In this document: positions 53,700 through 61,897 of the stretch, piece after piece
How the letters are laid out: each line of letters begins with the position of its first letter
Position numbering within the stretch: position 1 is the first letter of the stretch
The notes under the pieces: generated by a model
What the model was told of the DNA's origin: nothing
The model's database searches: none
The model's input: the letters and a program-made list of their open reading frames with translations, nothing else
Program-made: the position numbers and the translations under genes
Source of the DNA: Sphingomonadaceae bacterium 3R27C6
GTDB lineage: Bacteria; Pseudomonadota; Alphaproteobacteria; Sphingomonadales; Sphingomonadaceae
DNA length: 64,000 nt
Reading direction: 5' to 3'
Assembly: GCA_005503215.1 (NCBI GenBank)
Contig: SCNS01000027.1
Span: 1 to 64,000 of the forward strand

Positions 53700-55811
53700 C
53701 TATTTCTTCTCCACCAGTTCGCGCAGCAGGAAGCCGTGGAGCATCGCGGCGCGCACCGCATCCTCGGCATGGTCGGCGCCGACCGAATGGCCGCCCTCGA
53801 TATATTCGTGATAATATACGCGGTTGCCGTTCTCCATTAGCCGCGCGGCATATTTGCGCGCGTGGCCGGGGTGGACGCGGTCGTCCTTGGTCGAGAGGTA
53901 GAGGAAGATCGGCGGATATTTCACGCCCTTGCGGATGTTCTGATACGGCGAATATTTCGACAGGAACGCCCAATCCGCAGGCACATCGGGGTCGCCATAT
54001 TCGGCGACCCACGAGGCGCCCGCGAGCATCTTGTCGTAGCGCCACATATCCTTGATCGGTGAGCCCGAGATCACCGCGCCATAGAGGTCGGGGCGCTGCG
54101 TCATCGCCGCGCCAACGAGCACGCCGCCGTTCGAGCGGCCCGAGATCGCGATCTTGCCCTTCGCACTAACGCCGGTCCTGACCAGATCCTCGGCGACCGC
54201 GTGGAGATCGTCGAAGCTCGCCTGGCGCTTTTCGCGCAGCGCCGCCTGGTGCCACGCGGGGCCATATTCGCCGCCGCCGCGGATACCCGCGAGGACATAG
54301 GCGTTGCCGTCCTCGACCCAGAACAGCCCGAGCGGGCCGGCGCGATACGGCTGGCCGGTGAGATAGCCGGGCGTCTGCGCGGCGCGGAAGCCGCCATAGG
54401 CGTGGACGAGCGCGGGGACGGGGCCGGTCGAGCCCTTCTTGCGCGCGAGGAAATAGGGGATTTTCGTCCCGTCCTTCGAGGTCGCGAAGCGCTTTTCGAC
54501 GGTCATGTCCTTGGCATCGAAGGTCGCGGGCAGGCTCTGCACGGCTTGCGGCGCCTTGCCTTCGGACACGGCGTAGAGCGTCGGGGGCATCAGCATCGTT
54601 TCGGCCGATGCGAGCACGATGTCGCGCTTGCCCACCGTGCCCGCGATGGTGACGGTGGCGTTCGCGGCGAGCGGAACCTCTTTCTGGCTCCAATTGCCGG
54701 TCTTCGGGTCGCGGCGCAGCGCGAACAGCTTGCCCTCGACATCGTCGAGCGCCTTCACCCACAGGATATTGTCGGTCGCCGAGACATTCTCGATCGCCTG
54801 CGCTTTGGTCGGGGTCATCGCGGTGACGATCGGGACCTGCCGGTCCGCCGACATGTCGGCGAGCGACAAGGAGACGAGCGAGCCCGCGGCGATATTCGCC
54901 CAATCCTTGTTGAGGAAGATGATCAGCTGGCCGTCGACGACGTCGCGCACGCTCGCGGTGTCGGGGACGATCGAGGAGATATAGCGCGACCCGTCGGCGT
55001 TCGGCAGCTTGAGGTCGGCCGTATAGAAGGTCTTGCCGCGGCTGATCATCGGCCAGCGCTTGTCGCCGTCGGTGAAGGCGAAGACGTTCATGCCGACGTC
55101 CTCATGCTCGCCCTCGGCCACCGTTTCGGCGGCGGTGAGCGGCGTGCCGCGCTTCCAGCGCTTCACGATGCGCGGATAGCCCGACGCGGTCATGCTGCCC
55201 GCGCCATAGTCGGTCGCGACGAGCAAGGTGTCGGCATTTTCCCACGTCACGCTGCTCTTGGCCTGCGGCAGGGTGAAGCCGTCGCCCACAAAGCTCTTCG
55301 TCGTGCGGTCCCATTCGCGGACGATGTCGGCGTCGGTGCCGCCGGGGCTCAGCGAGACGAGGCAGCGCTTGTAATCGGGAGCGAGGCAGTCGGCGCCGTG
55401 CCAGACCCAGCTCTGTTTTTCGGCCTTGCCGAGCGCGTCGACGTCGATCAGCGTCGTCCAGACGGGCTTGCCGGCAAGATAGGCGTCGAGCGGGCTCTGG
55501 CGCCAGATTCCACGCGGATTGTTCGCGTCGCGCCAGAAATTGGTGATCGTATCGCCCATGACCTCGCCGGGCTCGGCGATCTGCCGGTCGTCGTCGAGGA
55601 TTTCGCGCGCGCGCTTGCGGTCGGCCTCGAACCCCGGGCGGCCGGTGATCAGCTTGTCGGTTGTCGCATTTTCCTTTTTGACCCAGTCGAGCGCCTTCGC
55701 GCCTTCGATATCCTCGAGCCAAAGGTAGGGGTCTTTTGCGTCCTGCGCGGCTACCGCGACGGCGGCGAAGGAACAGCTGAGGGCAAGCGCGGCAAGGCTG
55801 GCGCGGATCAT
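53700..55811 (-). CDS. Prolyl oligopeptidase family serine peptidase (S9A)
   Basis: A 703-residue exported peptidase: signal peptide (MIRASLAALALSCSFAAVAVAA), N-terminal S9A beta-propeller (DPYLWLEDIEGAKALDWVKK), and C-terminal catalytic domain with Ser in SGRSNGGVLVG, Asp in TKDDRVHPGHA and His in EGGHSVGAD. It cleaves short peptides after proline in the periplasm. The ATG at 55811 gives a proper signal peptide; an upstream ATG at 55856 is rejected. Confidence 0.93.
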   Translation of the reverse strand: MIRASLAALALSCSFAAVAVAAQDAKDPYLWLEDIEGAKALDWVKKENATTDKLITGRPGFEADRKRAREILDDDRQIAEPGEVMGDTITNFWRDANNPRGIWRQSPLDAYLAGKPVWTTLIDVDALGKAEKQSWVWHGADCLAPDYKRCLVSLSPGGTDADIVREWDRTTKSFVGDGFTLPQAKSSVTWENADTLLVATDYGAGSMTASGYPRIVKRWKRGTPLTAAETVAEGEHEDVGMNVFAFTDGDKRWPMISRGKTFYTADLKLPNADGSRYISSIVPDTASVRDVVDGQLIIFLNKDWANIAAGSLVSLSLADMSADRQVPIVTAMTPTKAQAIENVSATDNILWVKALDDVEGKLFALRRDPKTGNWSQKEVPLAANATVTIAGTVGKRDIVLASAETMLMPPTLYAVSEGKAPQAVQSLPATFDAKDMTVEKRFATSKDGTKIPYFLARKKGSTGPVPALVHAYGGFRAAQTPGYLTGQPYRAGPLGLFWVEDGNAYVLAGIRGGGEYGPAWHQAALREKRQASFDDLHAVAEDLVRTGVSAKGKIAISGRSNGGVLVGAAMTQRPDLYGAVISGSPIKDMWRYDKMLAGASWVAEYGDPDVPADWAFLSKYSPYQNIRKGVKYPPIFLYLSTKDDRVHPGHARKYAARLMENGNRVYYHEYIEGGHSVGADHAEDAVRAAMLHGFLLRELVEKK

Positions 55812-55918
55812 TCGGAATGTCTCCCCTGGGGTTTGCAGGCGCTGTGCTAGCAGCATTAGACACCGGAGGGGAAGGTGCGGCGGTTACAGATGCAACCAGC
55901 CCCAGCCCGCCGCTCGTG

Positions 55919-55982
55919 TCGAGCGAAGTCGAGACACCCATCGTCGAAGCGGAAGGCCGAGGGGCATCTCGACTTCGCTCGA
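55919..55982. repeat. Palindromic repeat (TCGAGCGAAGTCGAGA type)
   Basis: The 16-base arm at 55919-55934 and its exact reverse complement at 55967-55982 flank a 32-nt middle. This is the type of intergenic palindrome found repeatedly in sphingomonad genomes. It lies between the peptidase promoter and the end of the DUF4112 gene and may also end transcription. Confidence 0.75.
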
Positions 55983-56001
55983 TGCGAACGGAATTCGGGG
56001 A

Positions 56002-56424
56002 TTACTGGTCGATGATGATCGTGCCCGGGTGATGCTTGTCGAGATGCTTCTTGATGATCTTGAGATTGCGCGTGTTCGAGCGGAAGAAGAAGTCGAAGGC
56101 ATCGCCGACGAGCGGGATCGCGCCGAGCGCGGTGTCGACGCCGAGATTGCCGACCATGCGCCAGATCTTCCACTTCGGCATGCCGAGGTTGCGCGCTTCC
56201 CAGATCAGATAGGCGCCCATTGTCGCGGCGATCACGTCGCCGACGACGGGGACAAGCCCGACGATCGCGTCGAGGCCGACCGGGCGGTTGATGCCGGGAA
56301 TGATAAAGCTGCGTTCGAGCAGGATTTCCAGCGTCTCGACGCGCTTGCGCAGCGCTGCGGGATCGTTGCGGTTGGAAATCAGCGCGTCGAAGATCGCATC
56401 GGGATTGGGCGTCGAAGGGGCCAT
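56002..56424 (-). CDS. DUF4112 membrane protein
   Basis: A 140-residue small protein of the DUF4112 family: RVETLEILLERSFIIPGINR, GLDAIVGLVPVVGDVIAATM and GVDTALGAIPLVGDAFDFFF, the paired LVPxVGD/IPLVGD elements being typical. It has two hydrophobic segments. Its function is unknown. No obvious operon partner: the SBP gene upstream ends 42 bp before. Confidence 0.88.
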   Translation of the reverse strand: MAPSTPNPDAIFDALISNRNDPAALRKRVETLEILLERSFIIPGINRPVGLDAIVGLVPVVGDVIAATMGAYLIWEARNLGMPKWKIWRMVGNLGVDTALGAIPLVGDAFDFFFRSNTRNLKIIKKHLDKHHPGTIIIDQ

Positions 56425-56466
56425 CGGGGTCCTTTCACAAGCGCTCGAAGTTGCAGCGCCACTGTA

Positions 56467-57960
56467 TTAGTTAGGTAAGGCGATCACATGATTCAATGGG
56501 TGCTGCGCACGGCCGTTGGCGCGCAGGCCGGTCAGGCGCTGCGATGCGACCGACCAGCGGAGCGGCGTCGCGAGTGGAATGAAGGGGGCATAGCGCCGCA
56601 GCACCGCCTCGGCCTCACTGACCTGTACCCGGCGCTGGCCGGCGTCGATATTGACCGTCGCCTGGTCGATCAGCTCCTGCGCCTCGCGGTTGCAGAGCGT
56701 ATCGCGGCGGCACGACAGGCGGCGCAGAGCCCACAGCGCATCGTCGTTCGGCGCGATTTCGTCGATCAGGCGGAGGTCGGCGGCCGACGCCATCGGGACA
56801 CGCTGGCTCGGCACGCCGATCGCTTTGAAATCGGCGGAGACGTAAGCGAAGAGGATGCGCCCGCCGGGAGTGTCGGGGACGGCGATGCGCAGCGGTTCGA
56901 TCTCGCGTCCGGCGGCGCGCCAGGCGTCGACGGCCCGCTTCGCCTGCGCGAGGCGCGACGCCTCGTCATATTCGGCCCAAGTGGGGACGAGCGGCGCGGG
57001 GCCGCCGTCGCGCGCGTAGAGCGACGGGCGGAGCGTGACCTGCGGCTGCCATTCGGAGAGCCCGAACGCCTCGATCAGCCGCTCGCGCCGGATCGCGCGG
57101 ACGAGTGCGTCGCGGTTGGCGTCGATCGCGAGGAAGCCTTCGGCGCGGACGAACGACAGGCCGAACAGGCCGGGGACGGGATCGACGACGAGGCGCGAAC
57201 GGCCGATGTTCGACGCCGCGAAATAGGGCAGGGTCGAAAAACGCCCGCCGATGACGCCATCGGCATAGCCGTTCTTGAACCGCGCGAGCGCGCCCGCGGG
57301 CGATGTGCCGACCAGCTCGATCGACGCGGCGGGGTCGTTCGCGGCGGCTTCGGCCGCCTCGGGATCCTCGGCGAGCGGATCAGGGACGGGCGAGAGCAGC
57401 ACCGCGCGCCCGATCTTGCGCGCGCGCATCGGTCCCCAGCCCATGCCCTTGTTGACGATCGCCATCGAGGGCTGCGCGAGCAGTTCGAGGATCGCGGGCT
57501 GCGGCACCGAAAGGCGGATTTCGATCACGGTGTCGGTCATCGCCTTGATCGTCTCGATCTCGGGGAAATCATTCTTGAGGACGTGACGGCTGGCGGGCGC
57601 CAGATAGGAGCGCAGGATCGCGGCGACGTCCTCGGCGGTGACCTTGCGCCCGTTGGTCCATTTGGCTTCGCGCAGGCGGAAAATATAGCTGCGCCCGTCG
57701 GTGGTCACGGTCCAGCGATCGGCGAGGCCGGTGTCGATCTGACCCTCGCCGTCATAGCTGACGAGCCCTTGCGAGGTCGCGTTAAGCAGCGCGGCGTTGG
57801 CGGACGAGAGTTCGCCGTTCAGCGGAGTCGCCGCGGGATTGAGCGAGCCCATCGCGGCGATCCGGACCGGACCGCGCTCGCCGAACAGGCCACAGCTCGC
57901 GAGGGCAAGAGCGAGCAGCGCTGTCGCGCCCACGCGCGAGCCGATGCCTCTTGCCCTCAT
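56467..57960 (-). CDS. Peptide/oligopeptide-binding lipoprotein (SBP family 5)
   Basis: A 497-residue solute-binding protein with a lipobox (LALALASCG, Cys about 23). The family 5 core is seen in GLVSYDGEGQIDTGLADRWT, then YIFRLREAKWTNGRKVTAEDV. It would present a peptide or similar ligand to an ABC importer, but no permease or ATPase gene lies next to it. Sequence identity to a specific ligand class cannot be judged. Confidence 0.88.
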   Translation of the reverse strand: MRARGIGSRVGATALLALALASCGLFGERGPVRIAAMGSLNPAATPLNGELSSANAALLNATSQGLVSYDGEGQIDTGLADRWTVTTDGRSYIFRLREAKWTNGRKVTAEDVAAILRSYLAPASRHVLKNDFPEIETIKAMTDTVIEIRLSVPQPAILELLAQPSMAIVNKGMGWGPMRARKIGRAVLLSPVPDPLAEDPEAAEAAANDPAASIELVGTSPAGALARFKNGYADGVIGGRFSTLPYFAASNIGRSRLVVDPVPGLFGLSFVRAEGFLAIDANRDALVRAIRRERLIEAFGLSEWQPQVTLRPSLYARDGGPAPLVPTWAEYDEASRLAQAKRAVDAWRAAGREIEPLRIAVPDTPGGRILFAYVSADFKAIGVPSQRVPMASAADLRLIDEIAPNDDALWALRRLSCRRDTLCNREAQELIDQATVNIDAGQRRVQVSEAEAVLRRYAPFIPLATPLRWSVASQRLTGLRANGRAQHPLNHVIALPN

Positions 57961-58045
57961 TTTCCGATCATCTCCCTTTCCGATCCGTGCCGCCGATCAT
58001 AGCCATCCGTACCGAAAGCGGAATAGGCGGCGCCGATTGAATCGA

Positions 58046-59425
58046 TCAGTCGGCGGGGCTGGATGGAGGACGCGTGATCGCGGCGTCGCCATAGGCGCCG
58101 GCGAGCTTGCGGCCCTTGGCATAATCGATCAGCAGGCGAAAATAATCGGGAGTGAAACGGGTCGAAAGGCGCTGACCGTCAGGCGTCGTCTCGAACTCGG
58201 TCATGCCGTGCTCGGCCTTAGGAAAGACGGCGAGGGTGATCGGTTGTCCGGCGGCGATCAGCGTGCCGATGCGCCGCGATGTTTCACCCGCCGGGGCATC
58301 GATGTCCTGCCCGCCCAGCGCCCAAAGCTGCGGCACCTTCACCGCGCGCAGCGTCGGCATCGGGTCGTAGTGGACGGGCGTACCGAAGTTATAGGCCTGT
58401 CCCTTCGTCCGGATGTCATCCGCAGTCATGCCAAGGGCGATATGGGTAAAATTGCCATAAACATCCTTGTACCATGGTTCGCCGCGATAACGGGCGCGCA
58501 CAGCGTCAAATTCGTCGATCCCGTCGACCATGCCGCTGGCGAATATTCGCGTCACGGCGGCGCCGAGTTCCTGCGCTTTGGCGATGACGTCGGGGCCATA
58601 GCCCTTGAGGCCCATCTGAAATGCGATCGCCTCGCGATCCTCGTCGGCGACCGACACCGCGAGGCCAAAGCTGACGATCAGGAAGTCGACGTTCGAACGG
58701 TTGGCGGCAAGCGGTGCGATCCAGCCGCCCTGGCTCGGCCCCTGGAACCCGAAGCGGTTGCCCCGCGGTCCCGCCAGACGGCGCGCCTCGGCGAGCGCCG
58801 CGACAGCGTCGTCGGCGAGGAGCGAAAAGTCCTGCGTATATTTATCGCCCGATTTGCCGGTGCCACGCTTGTCATAAACAAAGGCGCCAACCCCGGCGGC
58901 GGGAAGGATGCGCTGGAGCGAATTGAAATCACGCGCCGAGTCGAATTCGCCGCCATGCAGCAACACCACGATCGGAACGGGGCCGTCGCCCGGGGGCATG
59001 ACAAGGCGCCCGGCGAGCGCCGCGCCGTGGCTGGTGAAACTCGTCTCTTGCTTTTCGAGCGGGATGCGCCGGGCGGTGCGGTCGCCGAACTGGACGCTGT
59101 TCGCGGCGCAGTCGAAGCGAACCTGCAATCCGTCGGGGCGTCCGGTCCAGCCGAGCGTGCTTGCCCAATGGTCGCCTTCGCGTTTCAGCTCGCCGGTTTC
59201 GCCGTCGAGGTTGCGCCAGCGCAGCGAGGCTTCACCGGCCGTCGCGATGTCGATCAGGCCCCCGTCAGCGAGGCGATACGTCCCAAGTGCGCATTCGGAA
59301 TCGACGGCGGCCGCGACCGGGTTGGCCAAGCCCATGGCAGCCAGCGCAGCGGCGGCCGCACCGCGCATCCGATTGATTTTCAACCTTTTCCGTCGCCCCA
59401 CCGTGAGCATGCGCATTTTCTCCAT
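58046..59425 (-). CDS. Exported alpha/beta hydrolase (S33-like)
   Basis: A 459-residue protein with a signal peptide (RMRGAAAAALAAMGLANPVAAA), an N-terminal beta domain and a C-terminal hydrolase: VVLLHGGEFDSARD, nucleophile in GFQGPSQGGW, Asp in LGGQDIDAP and His in PKAEHGMTEFE. It is probably a periplasmic esterase or peptidase-like enzyme with unknown substrate. The open frame runs through the tRNA-Leu gene (giving MRVQVPPSAPS), which is not real coding. ATG 59425 is used; ATG 59416 is equally possible. Confidence 0.85.
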   Translation of the reverse strand: MEKMRMLTVGRRKRLKINRMRGAAAAALAAMGLANPVAAAVDSECALGTYRLADGGLIDIATAGEASLRWRNLDGETGELKREGDHWASTLGWTGRPDGLQVRFDCAANSVQFGDRTARRIPLEKQETSFTSHGAALAGRLVMPPGDGPVPIVVLLHGGEFDSARDFNSLQRILPAAGVGAFVYDKRGTGKSGDKYTQDFSLLADDAVAALAEARRLAGPRGNRFGFQGPSQGGWIAPLAANRSNVDFLIVSFGLAVSVADEDREAIAFQMGLKGYGPDVIAKAQELGAAVTRIFASGMVDGIDEFDAVRARYRGEPWYKDVYGNFTHIALGMTADDIRTKGQAYNFGTPVHYDPMPTLRAVKVPQLWALGGQDIDAPAGETSRRIGTLIAAGQPITLAVFPKAEHGMTEFETTPDGQRLSTRFTPDYFRLLIDYAKGRKLAGAYGDAAITRPPSSPAD

Positions 59426-59431
59426 TGATGG

Positions 59432-59514
59432 TGCGGACGGCGGGACTTGAACCCGCATACCCAGAGGATGGCAGATTTTAAGTCTGCTGCGTCTACCGAT
59501 TTCGCCACGTCCGC
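59432..59514 (-). tRNA. tRNA-Leu (anticodon TAA)
   Basis: The complementary strand reads GCGGACGTGGCGAAATCGGT at the start and GGGTTCAAGTCCCGCCGTCC near the end, with acceptor pairing GCGGACG/CGTCCGC. The anticodon arm is GCAGACTTAAAATCTGC, giving UAA. A long variable arm follows, as in class II leucine tRNAs. No CCA is encoded. Confidence 0.96.
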
Positions 59515-59604
59515 ATGATCCGGAGGGTCAAGCCGATGGGTTCATGGAGGTCAAGCGATGTTTGCCGCTTCCCGTCGCCGGGCGGCTCGGCTAGACCGCC
59601 TGCC

Positions 59605-60552
59605 ATGACTCCAGTTCTCGAAATTTCCGGCCTCGGAAAAACTTATAAGAGCGGTCACAAGGCGTTGAGCGACGTCGACCTTTCCATCAACAAGGGTGAG
59701 ATTTTCGCGCTGCTCGGGCCGAACGGCGCGGGCAAGACGACGCTGATCAGTATCGTCTGCGGCATCGTGACGGCGAGCGCGGGGACGGTGACCGTCGGCG
59801 GGCACGACCATGCGCAGGGCTATCGCGCAGCGCGGACCATGATCGGGCTGGTGCCGCAGGAATTGCACACCGATGCGTTCGAAACGGTGATGGCGACGGT
59901 GAGTTTCTCGCGCGGGCTGTTCGGCAAGCCGCGCAACCCCGGGTTTATCGAGCAGCTGCTGCGCGACCTTTCCTTGTGGGACAAGCGCGATTCTAAGATC
60001 ATGGAATTGTCGGGCGGCATGAAGCGCCGCGTGATGATCGCCAAGGCGCTCAGCCACGAGCCCGAAATCCTGTTCCTCGACGAGCCGACTGCGGGTGTCG
60101 ACGTCGAGCTGCGCCGCGACATGTGGAACATGGTGCGCGGCCTGCGCGAGCGCGGCGTGACGATCATCCTCACCACGCATTATATCGAGGAGGCCGAGGA
60201 AATGGCCGACCGCGTCGGGGTGATCACCGGCGGGCGGTTGATCCTGGTCGAGCAGAAGGACGAGCTGATCAAGAAGCTGGGGCGCAAGACGCTGACGCTC
60301 AATCTGGCCGACCAGCTGGAGGCGGTGCCCGCCGAACTTGCCGACTGGAAGCTTGCGCTCGCGGGCGACGGGCACGAGCTCGTGTACGAATTCGACAGCC
60401 AGGCCGAGGCGACGGGCGTGCCCTCGCTGCTGCGGCGGATGACCGACATCGGGGTCCAGTTCAAGGACCTGCACACGCGGCAAAGCTCGCTCGAGGATAT
60501 TTTCGTCGGGCTGGTGCACGAATCGAACGGCGCAAAGGGAGAAGCCGCATGA
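59605..60552 (+). CDS. ABC-2 type exporter, ATP-binding protein
   Basis: A 315-residue ATPase: Walker A GPNGAGKTTLIS, signature LSGGMKRRVMIAKAL, Walker B EILFLDEPTAGVD and the switch His in LTTHYIEEAEEMADR. A C-terminal extension follows, as in ATPases of ABC-2 polyketide, lipid or drug exporters. The ATG at 59605 was chosen because the frame upstream is composed of non-protein-like sequence beside the tRNA. The stop overlaps the permease start (ATGA). Confidence 0.92.
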   Translation: MTPVLEISGLGKTYKSGHKALSDVDLSINKGEIFALLGPNGAGKTTLISIVCGIVTASAGTVTVGGHDHAQGYRAARTMIGLVPQELHTDAFETVMATVSFSRGLFGKPRNPGFIEQLLRDLSLWDKRDSKIMELSGGMKRRVMIAKALSHEPEILFLDEPTAGVDVELRRDMWNMVRGLRERGVTIILTTHYIEEAEEMADRVGVITGGRLILVEQKDELIKKLGRKTLTLNLADQLEAVPAELADWKLALAGDGHELVYEFDSQAEATGVPSLLRRMTDIGVQFKDLHTRQSSLEDIFVGLVHESNGAKGEAA

Positions 60553-61316
60553 CCGCGAACTGGCGCGGCGTGCGCGCGATCTACGCCTTTGAAATGGCGC
60601 GCTTCGGGCGCACCTTCTGGACCAGCCTGATGCTGCCGGTGATCACCACCGCGCTCTATTTCGTCGTCTTCGGATCGGCGATCGGCAGCCGGATGACCGA
60701 GGTCAGCAACGTCCCCTATGGCGCGTTCATCGTGCCCGGGCTGATGATGCTGACGATGTTCACCGAAAGCATCAGCAACGCGTCGTTCGGCATCTATATG
60801 CCCAAATGGACGGGGACGATTTACGAAATGCTGTCGGCGCCGCTGTCGCCGCTGGAAACGGTGATCGCCTATGTCGGCGCCGCCGCGAGCAAGTCGGTGA
60901 TCATCGGATCGATCATCTTTGCCACCGCACACCTGTTCGTCGACGTGCAGGTCGCGCACCCGCTGTTGATGGCGGCGTTCATGATCCTGATGGCGGTGAC
61001 CTTCTGCCTGTTCGGATTCATCATCGGGATCTGGGCGCAGAGCTTCGAGCAGCTGCAGGTGATCCCGATGCTCGTCATCTATCCGCTGACCTTCTTGGGC
61101 GGTGCTTTCTATTCGCTCGACATGCTGCCCGCGGCGTGGCGGACGGTGACGCTGTTCAACCCCGTCGTCTACCTGATCAGCGGGTTCCGCTGGACCTTCT
61201 TCGGCAAGGGCGATGTCGGCATCGAAGTCAGCATGGGCGCGGTGACGCTGTTCCTGGCGCTGTGCCTGGGCGTCATTTTCTGGATGTTCCGCACCGGATA
61301 CCGGCTGAAGAACTGA
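60549..61316 (+). CDS. ABC-2 type exporter, permease protein
   Basis: A 255-residue membrane protein with about six helices of the ABC-2 family (FWTSLMLPVITTALYFVVFG, then YGAFIVPGLMMLTMFTES, and LTFLGGAFYSLDMLPAAWRT). It pairs with the ATPase just upstream to export an unknown compound. The ATG at 60549 overlaps the ATPase stop; a longer open frame back to 60123 is out of phase with the ATPase and ignored. Confidence 0.92.
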   Translation: MTANWRGVRAIYAFEMARFGRTFWTSLMLPVITTALYFVVFGSAIGSRMTEVSNVPYGAFIVPGLMMLTMFTESISNASFGIYMPKWTGTIYEMLSAPLSPLETVIAYVGAAASKSVIIGSIIFATAHLFVDVQVAHPLLMAAFMILMAVTFCLFGFIIGIWAQSFEQLQVIPMLVIYPLTFLGGAFYSLDMLPAAWRTVTLFNPVVYLISGFRWTFFGKGDVGIEVSMGAVTLFLALCLGVIFWMFRTGYRLKN

Positions 61317-61327
61317 GGCTTCAGTAA

Positions 61328-61399
61328 CGTCATTGCGAGCGCAGCGAAGCAATCTCCAGCTATCGAACTGGAGATTGCTTCGCTGCGCTCGCAATGACG
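61328..61399. repeat. Perfect 32-bp inverted repeat (CATTGCGAGCG type)
   Basis: Arms at 61328-61359 and 61368-61399 are exact reverse complements around an 8-nt loop. The core CGTCATTGCGAGCGCAGCGA belongs to a class of short repeats widespread in alphaproteobacterial intergenic DNA. It fills the gap between the convergent permease and ihfB genes, so it may also terminate both transcripts. Confidence 0.88.
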
Positions 61400-61415
61400 G
61401 GATTTGGGCTGTCGC

Positions 61416-61694
61416 TCAGCCGTTCAAACGTTCGCGCATTTCCTTGCCCGGTTTGAAATAGGGCACGTTTTTCGCCTTCACGTCGACCGCCGCGCCCGTT
61501 CGGGGATTGCGACCGGTGCGCGATTCGCGCGACCGGGTCGAGAAGGCGCCGAAGCCACGCAGTTCGACACGCCCGCCCGAGGCGAGCTGGTCGACGATGG
61601 AATCGAAGAAAGTGTCGACGATGCGCTCGACTTCATCGACCCGCAAATCGCTGTTTTCGCTCGCGATCTTTTGAACCAGTTCTGACCGGATCAT
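61416..61694 (-). CDS. ihfB: Integration host factor subunit beta
   Basis: A 92-residue DNA-bending protein with the HU/IHF fold: MIRSELVQKIASENSDLRVD, GRVELRGFGAFSTRSRESRT and the DNA-contact arm GRNPRTGAAVDVKAKNVPYF. Length and motifs match IHF-beta rather than HU. It lies downstream of rpsA in the conserved cmk-rpsA-ihfB order. Confidence 0.93.
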   Translation of the reverse strand: MIRSELVQKIASENSDLRVDEVERIVDTFFDSIVDQLASGGRVELRGFGAFSTRSRESRTGRNPRTGAAVDVKAKNVPYFKPGKEMRERLNG

Positions 61695-61837
61695 GTGCTT
61701 CCCCTAATATATACAGTCACGCATTCCCCGCCGAAGCGGGTCCCGGTCGTTGCCGGTCAATTGTGCGTGAGACCCCTCCCAACGCGCGGAGAAGGTATCA
61801 CGAATCCTTGTTTGATCAAAATATATCGCGACACGAA

Positions 61838-61870
61838 AAAGGCCCGCAGAGGGACACTCTGCGGGCCTTT
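61838..61870 (-). terminator. Rho-independent terminator of rpsA
   Basis: Arms AAAGGCCCGCAGA and TCTGCGGGCCTTT (13 bp) with a 7-nt loop, followed on the minus strand by TTTTTCG. It sits 28 bp after the rpsA stop and separates rpsA from ihfB. Confidence 0.92.
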
Positions 61871-61897
61871 GTTTCGCCTGACGGCGGAAGGAGGAAA

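Noticed and set aside
59426..59458. N-terminal extension of the exported hydrolase (MRVQVPPSAPS)
   Set aside because: These codons lie in the tRNA-Leu gene. This peptide is a common false start read from tRNA sequence.
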